From contig JAGMUV010000005.1 of NCBI GenBank assembly GCA_020744425.1, positions 620,001-684,000 on the forward strand: 64,000 bases of DNA, written 5' to 3'. The position numbers and the translations under genes are program-made. Under the pieces are notes generated by a model, which was not told where the DNA came from, ran no database searches, and saw nothing but the letters and a program-made list of their open reading frames with translations. Shown here in pieces: positions 1 through 10,374 of the stretch; positions within the stretch are counted from its first letter, which is position 1; each line of letters opens with the position of its first letter. This DNA is from Dactylonectria macrodidyma (Eukaryota > Ascomycota > Sordariomycetes > Hypocreales > Nectriaceae).

Positions 1-747
1 GTCTTGTCCTTGATATAGAATGATTGAGAAAACTTGAAGATATATCGTGATTCAATGGTAATTAAATAGGAGCGGGATTGAGATAGATGCAGGGACGATC
101 ATTACCCCACAACTCCGAGATGGCTTGGGCTCGGCAGTTCATCGCCCACGATCTATTTACCCCACAAATCCGACCATCACCATGCTTCGAAGTATCCGAA
201 TCGGGACCACTCTGCTCCTATTCTCCTGCAGACAGAGTGCGGGGTAAAACTGCCGGATCAGTAATGAAACATCTCCATTGGAGCTGCACCCGTTCATCGT
301 CTAATCTTGTTATTGCCTAGTCTTCAAACTTGAGGTGGTCGAATGTAGTTCCACCAGCCGCCACGTCCCCGAGCCTACCATACCCCTGCAACATGCACTC
401 GGAAGGTGCGAGTGACCCGGGAGTGGGCGTTGGGAGAAATGACGGGCCACAAAGTCCCATAGGCGTTGGCTTGCTAGGTCTATTTAGCAGATGCGCTAGC
501 TAGAAGTGGTCACAATGCGTGGAAGTGTTTGGAAGTTGGCTGCTCTTTTGAGTATTGAAGCATCATCAATTTGCACCCTTTCGCTATTGAAATTGAGCTT
601 AGTCAATGGTGAGGTAATATTTGGATAATTCGTATATCTTGCTTCTATAGAACAACTTAATCTCAAACTCCTGGCTTTTCCCCAGTCTGTTGTACAGTAA
701 TTACACAATGTCTTCGTTTTCTTCTACGATACAGCTCTACCCTTCCT
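1..747. other. Intergenic, window edge
   Basis: Only short frames (up to 77 codons) without recognisable domains. I see no gene, RNA or repeat here. The right end is the 3' flank of the acetylesterase gene. Confidence 0.6.
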
Positions 748-1569
748 TCAACAGGCCAGTGAAGACGAGTATACGGTCGTTACAGGGTCCGAAACATAAT
801 CGAACAAGCTAGTTGTGCCGTTCATGCTCTCGTCGATAGCCTGGACAAAGGCTTGTGCAGCGAGGCTAGCGCCCTCAGGGCTGGTATGGGTATGGTCGTT
901 GGGGTAAAGGGCGTTGACAGCATCACTACCCACCTCAAGGTACATGTTGCTGACAGCCTGGAAGTGGTCGACGAACGTGACGCTATCTCCCAAAGAGTCG
1001 GCTGCCGTCTTTTGGTAACCGACAAAGCGCGGTGCTGAACCTCCATAGACACCAGTTTCCCATTGGTTGTTGGGAGTTTGGGAGCTCAAGATGACGGTCG
1101 CTCCCTTGGCTAGCATGAGGTTGGCGGCTTGGACCACATAATAGACGAAGGTGTAAACAGTTTCGCCCGTGTCATCTGAGATGCAAGTCTCAGTACCATC
1201 TCCCGGGCAGTCAGAGCGGCCGTTATCGCTAGACTCAGGTGAACCGCCGTCGTTGTGGCCAAACTCAATGACAACAATATCTCCCGAGATGACAAGATCA
1301 GCGACCTCTTGGAATCTGCCTTCGTCCCAGTAAGACCGGGCCGAGCGGCCACCGATGGCTTTGTTAACCGTGGTTGCTGTCAAGAACTCTCCGACGTAGC
1401 TGCCCCAACCATCTGTGTCGCCATCGCCGCCACCATTTTCGGCCATGGTGCTATCGCCGCAGAAGTAGACTGTTGGTGATGCCCGGCGGAACGCCTCGCC
1501 CGAGGGCGCAGACGCGACCTGAACGGCGCCGATGGCCGAAGTGATGAAAGCTGATGTAGTAAATCTCAT
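748..1569 (-). CDS. Secreted rhamnogalacturonan acetylesterase (CE12, SGNH hydrolase)
   Basis: Intronless 273-residue protein. It should remove acetyl groups from the rhamnogalacturonan I backbone of plant pectin outside the cell. The N-terminus MRFTTSAFITSAIGAVQVAS looks like a signal peptide. The SGNH/GDSL blocks are visible: block I GDSTMAEN with the nucleophile Ser40, block II Gly in AIGGRSARS, block III FGHNDGG with Asn106, and block V NDHTHTS with Asp225 and His228, matching the Ser-Asp-His triad of fungal rhamnogalacturonan acetylesterases. Length is near the family norm (about 230-260). The ATG at 1569 is chosen because it starts the signal peptide. No paired pectinase is adjacent; the nearest carbohydrate-active gene is the GH39 pseudogene at 14-16 kb. 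The frame is intact. Other SGNH esterase specificities are possible but the block pattern favours CE12. Confidence 0.92.
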   Translation of the reverse strand: MRFTTSAFITSAIGAVQVASAPSGEAFRRASPTVYFCGDSTMAENGGGDGDTDGWGSYVGEFLTATTVNKAIGGRSARSYWDEGRFQEVADLVISGDIVVIEFGHNDGGSPESSDNGRSDCPGDGTETCISDDTGETVYTFVYYVVQAANLMLAKGATVILSSQTPNNQWETGVYGGSAPRFVGYQKTAADSLGDSVTFVDHFQAVSNMYLEVGSDAVNALYPNDHTHTSPEGASLAAQAFVQAIDESMNGTTSLFDYVSDPVTTVYSSSLAC

Positions 1570-3076
1570 GATGAAAGAGGATGTGTGTGTGTTGTTGATG
1601 ACTTAAGGGATCACTCCCAAAATGCAAACGGATCCAGTCTAGTTATATGGATTGATACAGTCTCTATACCAGGCGAAGAAGATGAAAGGTAACATGGGTT
1701 ACGCAGCAGCCAAGTCGTATGCCTCCATAAAAGTGGTGGTACGACGAATAACGTTCGTTTCTCAATCAAGATGGCACAAGATTGGTGACGTTTGCCTAGC
1801 TTGGATTTTTGTTCCGTTCCTTTTCTGAGAAACAAAGCTTTTTCCGCCAGTCAAGAAAGTGCCAAGGGCCTGAAGGCGATCCATGTTTCCCCGTTCCCAG
1901 TACTACGGAACAAGCATACTACGTCGGCTTCGTCTGCAGATAAACTACATAGTAAATTGCCAGTCAAATAAGTTCTGATACGTGAAGCCACTCGAGATAA
2001 TCCGACCTCGGCCAGCCCAGCGTGCGATCGAGACACCGAGAGCAGGATACAATTTTGAATTTGGCTACATAAACAGGTTGAACGCTCTATCCTCAATCAA
2101 CAATGTCATATGGCTGAAATTTCAAGATGAGGCGAGATTCTCGTGCCACAGTCAGCTGGCAAAGATCCACAGAATCTGTTTCAGGCGCTCTCGGTCGTTT
2201 CAGGCGCTCCCGAAGTTTGAGCCCCTGAGCGGAGCAAGGATCATACCCCGGGCATGATCAACCCTGGGGCAAAGTTTTCAGATCAAGGTCCTTCAAACAC
2301 CAAAAATCTTAATCATTGTTGATCGGCCGAGTTTAGAACTAAGTGATGATCAGGCTTAGCAAAGTTAGTATGCTCGCAGTGGGTTCAATTCCCAGTGACT
2401 TACCTGGCGAGCATTTAAGAGAAATGGGGCTCGTCTGATGCCAAGGCCTTCAGAGTAAGGCGGGCCAGCCAGTGAGTATTTCAGTCATTGGTATCCTCAT
2501 GCATTCCCTCAGGCAAGCGTCAAATCATATTTACTTCACTCAGCTGAGAGATTCCAGGTAGTAACGGAGAGACACGGGCACTGAAACAGGATCGAAATCC
2601 TGAATAGCTAAATTACTCTACTGATTCACCTTAAAGCTTCAGGAAAGGGGGACTCTAATTCCTCGAAGAACTGGCCGGCCATGCGCTCATTAGTGAAATC
2701 ATGAACAAAGTCCACCCTCACTGATGATTGACTGATTGAGTCGTGGTCATCAACCACTGTGGCGCTGAGGTGTACAACTTTGCATTTACCTCACTCTTCT
2801 TCCACTTCATTCTCGTTACCCTATATATTAGCACAATATCCAATGGGTTCCCAAACGACATGCTAATTTATGTGCAGTCCGCGTTTATGTGCGAGGCGCC
2901 ACTGGAACAAAGTAAGAATTAACACTTTTTTTTCTTTTTTTCAACACTTCAAGCATTGTAAGACCCATTGCTTCCATGGTGGCCATTCCCTTCTGGTTTC
3001 TAACGTAAACTTCCGTGAAGCTGACTTCGTTGTATCTCGAGGTTGTGTCTTTGTTGATACCACTTGGTATAAAGAC
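1570..3076. other. Intergenic, 1.5 kb
   Basis: Promoter side of the acetylesterase (its ATG is at 1569) and 3' flank of the CHAT gene. At 2357-2392 there are tRNA-like A-box and B-box sequences too close together for a functional tRNA. No convincing coding region. Confidence 0.5.
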
Positions 3077-6000
3077 CTATATACCAAAATGAACGTAAGG
3101 AGCCCACTGCAGTTGATCCCCCACTTCAGGTTCCTCTTCGCTGCAAATCACGACGTCTCTCGAACGTTCAACATTCCCTGAGTCCTTCCCGCTCCAGCCC
3201 TGACCAATGGCTTCATTCCCTAATCCAGGAATTACTTTTCTCAAAGACTTGTTCCTGGGTCTGATCTGTTTTTGCGTATTCACCCACAGATCCCGAAGCT
3301 CCCTGGTAGCCTTATGCAAGCCCCAACTTACACACTCATCAGTCATGCCCCCATCTTTCATACCCATATACGTGATCCTCGCCATATCCACGCAAAGCCG
3401 GTCATCAACCTCCCATAGGGTACCGATGACGTGGCGGAAACCCGCTAGCTGATACGCGCTGATCAGATGGATACTCTCGTCAACGAGGTTGTCCTTCTTC
3501 ATCTGTCCAGTGCCGCAAGCTGAAAGGTAAGCGAGAAACGGCGAGTGCTTGCGAAGATCCATCTTTAGCAGGTCAGCTACCCTAAGCGGATCTTCCCTCC
3601 AATCCTCTAAACACAAGTGGCTATTAGAGGGGTCCTCATCATCTGTATAGCCATGTCCAGCGAAATGAAATATCCTGCAGTCCAACAGATACTGAGTAAC
3701 ATCTTGTTTGTGTCGTCTTGGCTTGATAGGGTCTAGCCCAATTGATTCGCATATTCCGTGCACAACGTCTATCTCTTTGTTTGCAAAAGATAGTGATCGG
3801 CTCCCTGGAGTGTGTTGCATGCCGACGAGCAGTGCTCGATGCGCGGCAGAGTTGGATGCCGATGGCCAAACGCTCTGATGACGACCTTGTATGATGGCCC
3901 TTACGGAAGAACCGTATGATGATATGACCCTGTCAATAACAGTCTCAAATGACAGCTTGTTGTGATATCCTGCAGCGTGGAGAGGGAAGAGGGTTAATAG
4001 CGCTGTGGGAATCCACCATACACGAGGCCATTCATTGTTGTCTGGGGGGCGAGAAAACCCAAGTGCATCTAATATTGGGTTTGTAATGTTATCCCACAAC
4101 CATTTAAGGACCTGAACACTCGCAAAATCACCGTTGCGAGCATTCTGGTAGAGCTTTCCATAAACGTTAGGGAGAGCCAAAGCTCGCATTTGATGCTGCT
4201 CGATGAGAAGTGCATCGCACCGAGTACCGCTGACATTGATGACGACAATTGGGCCACACTTCGCAGTAGCTCGTGTCTCGGATTCACTTAGTGAAGCCCA
4301 AAGGTCCTCGAATCCAGGTAACTTGCGCATCTCAACGATCAACTCGTCCAGCTCTGTCGCCAAGCTGTGGCGCCTGTTCAATCGAGAAACCTGGTCCTGG
4401 AGGGAAAGGCGGTGATCAGTCACAAAAGAGGTACTTGGAGTATCAGAGAGCTCCAACTCATCACGAAGACGGATAAAACTCCGTGCTTGTCCAGGGTAGC
4501 GCTCCTATAGCTCTGAAGGGTCGATCCGCATCTCCTCGTTATATTTCGCGAGTACTCCCCTGCCAAGCTCGAGCAACTCCAAGGCAGCGAACGCTCCCCT
4601 CTCTGCTTGCAAGGCCGCTGCCGCCGCTTCACATACCACTCCGGCCCTTGATCCTGCTGCATGTTGTTTGTCGGAAGCCTCATGTGACCTCGTAATCAAT
4701 TAAGGAAGAAGGCCCATGAGAACTTGCGCTGCCTGGTAAGCCTTTTCTTTATCAGGACAACACTTGAGAAGAGCTGAACCTGCTCTCGTGCGACTGACTG
4801 TAGGTGCATTTTTGTTCTGTAATGCCAACAGAAAACAGGTTGAAGCCTCTTCAAGATCTGAGGCATCTTTAGCCCCATCTCTGAGTCGATACCCGAGGCT
4901 CGTTAGCATTTCCGCTCGATACTGGTGGCTCTCAGGCATCTCACTTAGTGCTTCGCGTTGTAGCCGGGTGCATTCGTCGAGAATCGTACGGTCTTTCACC
5001 AACCCGTATTTCAAGCTGAGCATCGCTTGCAGGTTATTCTTGAATGACCAGGTTGGATGACTGCTCGCGGCAATACCAATTGCCTTTTTCTCCAATTGTA
5101 TGGATTCCTCCAAGTCGGCCCAGAGTCGAGGATCCGAACGTGACCTAGAGGATCTAAGATTCAACTGAATTGCAAGTCTGTCGAGGCATGCTGGTTTCGA
5201 TGGGTGACCATCTGGCCTTGCATTTACTGCCGCCCTGGATAATCGAATAGCCTTATCGAGGTCATTTATCGTGTCTTTCCTCAAGTATCTGTTGCAAAGT
5301 AGGTCCCCAAGGGCACACATGACTTGTGCCTGCTCAGGATGGTGGTCTGGAAGCATTTCAAGTGCTTTTGTTGCCATGTGAATAGCCTCCTCGAGGTCTG
5401 TCAATACTTCCATCTTGTCGTATTTGTGATTGAAGGCATTTGCAAGTGTGCTCAGATATAGGGCTCGCGTCGCTCCGTCCGGGGTTAGGTCTGCTGCTTT
5501 GCTTGCCGCCTTGATGGCATCTTGCAGATCGGCCAAGTCCCACGATCTATCAAACTTCTCTATGAGATGTCTTGCCAGACTATTCGACCATTTTGCTAGA
5601 TCTGGATGATTTTCTGGCGTCATAGAAACGACTTCCCTTGCTAGCTGTATCGCTTCCTCGTAATCTTCCGGTTTTCCAGTCGTCTCGGCTTTGAGATCTA
5701 ATCTTGCTGATAGATTATTTAAGAAGAGAGCTTGAAGTGGGTTGTCGGGAATTGCATTGGCGGCTGCTTGCCTACCCAAGTCGATTGCTTCTTCAAGATC
5801 GGTCATAGAACCTGTGATCAAATGCCTATCGCTAAGGTGAAGGCCAAGATTATTCAACCACTTCGCCCGTTCTGGGTCATCAGTTGCTGTGATATCAACC
5901 GCCCGTCTTGCCAGGAGAATAGATTCGTGTAGGTCGGTCATCTCTCCTGCTATCGAATGCCTCATCTTTAGTGACGAGGCTAGATTGTTTAGGCATCTCG

Positions 6001-6355
6001 CTTGTTCCGATTGGTTGCATGCTGTCATGTCAACGGCTCTCTGTGCTGTTTGGATGGCTTCATCAAGATCAGAATTCGCCCCTGTTGCTGAAAATCTGTC
6101 CTGGAGCCGGTAGCCGAGGATATTTAAGCATTTTACCAATTCCAAATGGTCATCTGTTATTGTATCGACAGCCTGCCTCATCGTAAGAATGGAGTCATCC
6201 AAGTCGGATACTCTCCCTGTATTGTCGTATCTATCATTGAGGAGGCTGCTGAGCTGATTCAGGTGCTTGACTAGTTGCTTGTGGTCGCCTGCACTGATAT
6301 CGATCGCTCGCCTTGCCTCTTCAATGGCCTCATCGAGGCTAGTAATTGCATCCAT
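3077..6355 (-). pseudogene. TPR-CHAT (caspase-like) protein, one frame broken by two stops
   Basis: One frame runs from ATG 6355 to the stop at 3077 (about 1,092 codons) and is interrupted only by TAA at 4700-4702 and TAG at 4505-4507. Residues 1-551 are about 12 tetratricopeptide units with a 42-47 residue period (signature such as DLEEAI...A.RAV). The segment between the stops (4508-4699) still reads as the linker before CHAT (ALQAERGAFAALELLELGRG). The last segment (3077-4504) is a CHAT domain of the caspase/separase clan with both catalytic motifs: HFAGHG (3665-3648) and LSACGTG (about 3508-3528), ending WAPYVHFG as in relatives. CHAT proteins are predicted cysteine proteases acting in cell death or regulated proteolysis. 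Both stops are one C-to-T change from Gln codons. An intron using the AG of the TAG at 4505 is conceivable (51 nt, donor GTACTC) but would delete conserved linker. Most likely a young pseudogene, otherwise two truncated products. Confidence 0.8.
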
Positions 6356-7262
6356 TTGAGGCCTGCGGCAATTTCAGCGCGTTGAACAAACGTGACGATT
6401 TGTTCGTGTCTAAGATTGTGCGTGCGACTGTTCTTGATCGTAGAGGAATCTTCGGTGACAGCGAGCGCCAGCCTATTAGTCACTAACAATGTTGACGAAA
6501 TACGGGAGGGAGGAAGTGCCGTCGGAATGGGCCGTGATATTAAGATGACAAGGCTGATGAACACAACCCAAGCAGCCCAAGTGGAGCCCAACGCACGTGA
6601 TGTATGCAGCTGTGAGACGGAATATTTCGGCTAATTTGTTAGAATGGGGAGATTCGCAATACCGCTCTACATGAATAATGAAAATCCCATGCACGTCAGT
6701 TTTCAACGCAAACCTTCTCGCTAAGTAACCAATGCAATTTGCGATCTGAACTACGCCTTGTTTTAGTCAAGCGGGTGTGGCTTACTAGGAGGCGGAAGGC
6801 TGTTGATTGGAAATGCTATGTTTGAGGACTGAGGGCTGGGTCGGTGATCCCACGTCGCTCGGGGAATAGACAAGGCAACTTGAACAAGGCGAACCACAGA
6901 TTTCAACAGCCGCCAGCAGCGCCCACCACAGCGCATGAAAGGCAACGAAATCAGAATCGGCGCATCAAGGCCAGAGTGTATGGTGGCAGACCATTAACAG
7001 GCAGTAGTTGAAAACAGCATCCCCGCATTGGCTTGGATCCCACCAATAACCATGTCCCACGTCGCTGTGATCCAAGACTCTCACTGCCACTGCCATAACA
7101 CTCGCCAATGCGCCTTGTGGCAACTATATCCAATAGGAATCTTCACAAAACGCCAGGGCGGGTTGCGGACCTCTTACTGCCGTTCCATAGGGGAATATAA
7201 AAGAGGCCATCGCCTAAGCAATCAATTATAGGATCAAGTACAAGGCCAATCTTGGAAGCACA
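6356..7262. other. Shared upstream region of the CHAT and NACHT genes
   Basis: About 0.9 kb lies between the divergent starts at 6355 (minus) and 7263 (plus), so it would hold both promoters. An in-frame stop 18-21 nt upstream of 6355 supports that start or requires an upstream intron. A TATA-like 'gaatataaaagagg' lies at about 7192-7205, 58 nt before the NACHT ATG. Confidence 0.5.
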
Positions 7263-8765
7263 ATGGCAGACCCAGGAACAGCCTTGGCGATCGTGAGCCT
7301 AGTACTGCAAGTCTCCAAAGGCCTCCTGGGCTACTACGACACCTGGACTCGTGCTGACGAGGATGTCGCCGAGCTTCAGCGCTCACTGTTGGCGCTTGCC
7401 AATATATTCACGTAGCTTGGCATCACCCCTCGGAAAGCCCAACCTCTCGAAAGACATCGTGTCGATAATCCGAATCACCATGAAAGGTAGTGACGCCAAT
7501 GTGAAGAAATTAGAGGAGCAGTTGGAGAGGGTGAAGAGGGAAGGAACACCAGAAAAATTGCGATCCAAGTTCACAAACTTCAACCGACGAATGGTGCAAT
7601 TCTTCCAGCACGGTGAGGTCAAGCGTGTGCAGGTCGTTCTCGATGAGTTGTGTGAAGATCTGAACATGGCTGTTAATTTGCTGAGCTTGTAAGAGAGACA
7701 CTGTTCCTTTTGTTGGTAGCGAATTCGTCTGAGTTCTCACCCTGAATCTAGAAACACGACGGCAACCACTCTGGATGATCTGAGGAAGGTTCACGAGCAG
7801 CCCGCTGTCTTGAAAAATTCGATTCAGGATAGTAGCAAAGACCGCCTAGAGAAGGAAGAAGGTAACCATGTCACCAACCCGTCAACATACAATCAACTTA
7901 TATTCTGATACTATTTCCCGCAGTGAAAGCCTGCGAGATCAAATGAACTGCCATAGTGTCTTAGCTAGCCCCTCCTGACGTCTCGACAGCTCACTTATCA
8001 GCACGGAATCAGCGCGAAGAAGTAACTGGAGAATGGTTTCTCAAACACCGACAATTCCTGCAATGAATTAACTCTGGGCGAAGCATATGGCTTGCTGGAG
8101 ACGGTATGTATTCCACCATGGACTCGACTATCAGTGTATATTAGGTGCCTGACCATTTCGCAGTCGGATGTGGGAAGACCGTGCTCTGGTAAACTCGCCC
8201 CATTGTTTTGATCTTAGTGTACCCTATTTCAGGATTATTCCTAACCGTTGTCAGTTCCTCTGTCATCGAGGAGTTGAGAAACAGAGCCTCCAGGCGCACC
8301 GACCGAATCGCCCACTCTTACTTCACTTTCAACGATACTAGTTGCCATGGCATTACTGGCTTCTTAAAGTCGATACTGTGGCAGCTGTGCTTGAAGGACT
8401 CTATCCATCCCGTGATGGAGGTGTTGCATCACATATGCGGCTTGGACCCGCCGTCGGCCAAGGAGTTACAGGCCACCTTCTTGACGTACTTGGCGTCATC
8501 CTGCGCCTTGAAAAATGATGCCCAATCCGAAGACCCGCACGTGTTTATCGTCCTGGATGGCCTCGATGAGATCCCGTATGGTCCTGATCGAGCCATGGTT
8601 CTTCGTCTACTCAGTCATCTCGCCAAGGAAGATTACCCAAAGCTACACATGCTCGTATCTAGTCGCCCAGAGAGAGACATTGAAAGGGAAATTCTTGGGA
8701 ACCGACACTGGTATACTTTCTATACTACAAGATGGGCGAGACATCTTCAGGGCGTGGCAAGTTAA
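7263..8765 (+). pseudogene. NACHT/NLR-type STAND NTPase pseudogene
   Basis: ATG 7263 opens MADPGTALAIVSLVLQVSKG, the N-terminal region usual on fungal NLRs. The frame shifts by one base near 7413 (TAG 7413-7415) and continues in frame with GKPNLSKD. Four introns with intact borders follow: 7689-7751, 7862-7923, 8104-8163 and 8189-8254. Joined, they give one frame to 8765 broken by TGA 7944-7946, TAG 7962-7964 and TGA 8064-8066; the last two sit where relatives have Trp. Preserved NACHT parts: a P-loop split by an intron (GDVGCGKTVL), the downstream SSVIEEL, Walker B VFIVLDGLDE at about 8548-8577, and LVSSRPERD at about 8652-8678. The frame ends soon after the NACHT core with no ankyrin, WD or TPR repeats seen. 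Fungal NLRs act in self/non-self recognition and cell death; this copy cannot make a full protein. Confidence 0.78.
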
Positions 8766-10374
8766 TGCGATGGAAGCCACGCAACATGGTGCTTGCCCAT
8801 GGATTTTCAGTTACATCTATGGACGGAGAAGACTTGAGACGCTACTTGCTCTTCCCCAGGCTCTTCTTCAGTTCCATTACGCCCTTCAAGTGCCGGCGCT
8901 GTAAACATGCCTTAGCGGTCACCCGAAAATTTTACTTACACAGAGAGATTCTAACCGTCACTGCCTCAGCAGAGACTGCTGCCGAATGGGCCTCCAATTG
9001 GAGGACCAAGGCAACTGAACTGCTCAAAGACGCCTGTTTTGTCCCTCTTTTCGGATCTGGGCCATCGACGCCGGAGGCAGAGCCTACGATTGTGACTATC
9101 AGTTTGCTCAAACCTACCTACACCCTTTTCGAACACGGTTCCCGACAGTCAAATCGAGATTCTGCGAACTTGTGTAAGATTCCTGTCAGCTCTTCTAGAA
9201 ACCCGCAATTACGGATGGCAGATGAGCTTTTCATCCTCTCACGAAGCGTTGCAAGGAGGTGAGCACGCCGAGCTTGGCTCACTAGTGAAAAGAACGCCAA
9301 CAGAGCTGTCAATGTCATATGTCGCTGAGCGACTTACGGACTCAATTTCACGTTTGTCACCTATCGCAGCTTGGGTGTTATAAGACTAAGCTAACTTTCA
9401 AAGCCATAAATCTCTGCATTAAACTTTACTCACCTGATGAGCTTGCATTATAGCCAATTAATATGCCATACTCTAGAGAAGTTGTAATAACGGGCGAACT
9501 TCTAGCAGTCACTATTGATTAGCATAAAGAATGCTAGTGTTGATTTTCTTAGTATTAGTGAGTGAAGAATAGGTACAAAGCAGTAATAGTTAGGTAAAGA
9601 GACAGGCAGTACCATATGGCTCAGTCACCTATTGCGAAGTGAGCCGAGGCAGCGGTTATTCACTTCGTCACTGGTCGACAATTAAAACGTTGGCATTGTC
9701 GAAGGCCTGAATAATAAGTTAAACAATTAAGCACGGAAGAGAGAAGAACAATGGCATCCCCCGTTGAGCTTCAAAGAGCAGTACTTTCCACGTTATAGCC
9801 TTTGACTCCCTCGACTTGTCATATTGCCATACATATCGAATCCTTGGGTCATGGTTGCGTAAAGCGACCTGAGCGTCGCACCAAGAGAATGCAATGCTTC
9901 AGCCCACACCTAAGAAAATGACCAAGCCAGCGGGATTTGCTCTTGCCAACCCCACCTCAAATTCGCTAAATATCTTGATGCATCCTCGAGGTATTTGAGC
10001 CTGCATGCGGAAAGTCTGTTCTTGTGGGTTATTCTTTACGTTCAATGCAAGACTGGTTGCTGACCTAATCAAGCAGAATTCGGGCAGTTGGCTGCACCCG
10101 GCTGACAGGAGTCACACACGCGCATGTCACATTTACTTGGGGCTGCTGCCTGAAAGTGGCTGACGAGGCAGACCCGAGTCCTAAGGCAAAGCCAAAGCCA
10201 AAGTCAAAAAAAATCAAGGCGAACAAGCAGGCAGGTAACCTTTTTGGAACTTTGGTCATTTTCTCAGCCATCGGCCCTGTTTTGTGCCACCTTTGACTTA
10301 TTTCTCATTTCATCTTCCCCTCAACTTTGAATCTTTTCATCATCCGCACAATTCTGTGTTGTTCCGTCGTCGCC
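8766..10374. other. Intergenic or decayed NLR 3' region
   Basis: A 176-codon frame at 8732-9262 partly overlaps the end of the NACHT frame; I do not recognise it and it could be degenerate NLR C-terminus. From about 9360 to 9730 the sequence is AT-rich without coding character, like an old repeat. The last 300 bp are the promoter side of the next gene. Confidence 0.4.

Noticed and set aside
2339..2402. tRNA-like A box (2357-2368) and B box (2382-2392) with part of an acceptor match
   Set aside because: The boxes are about 19 nt too close, leaving no room for an anticodon arm, and the acceptor halves pair poorly. At best a deleted tRNA relic.
8732..9262. 176-codon frame after the NACHT core
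   Set aside because: No recognised domain, overlaps the end of a pseudogene; cannot be told from decayed sequence.
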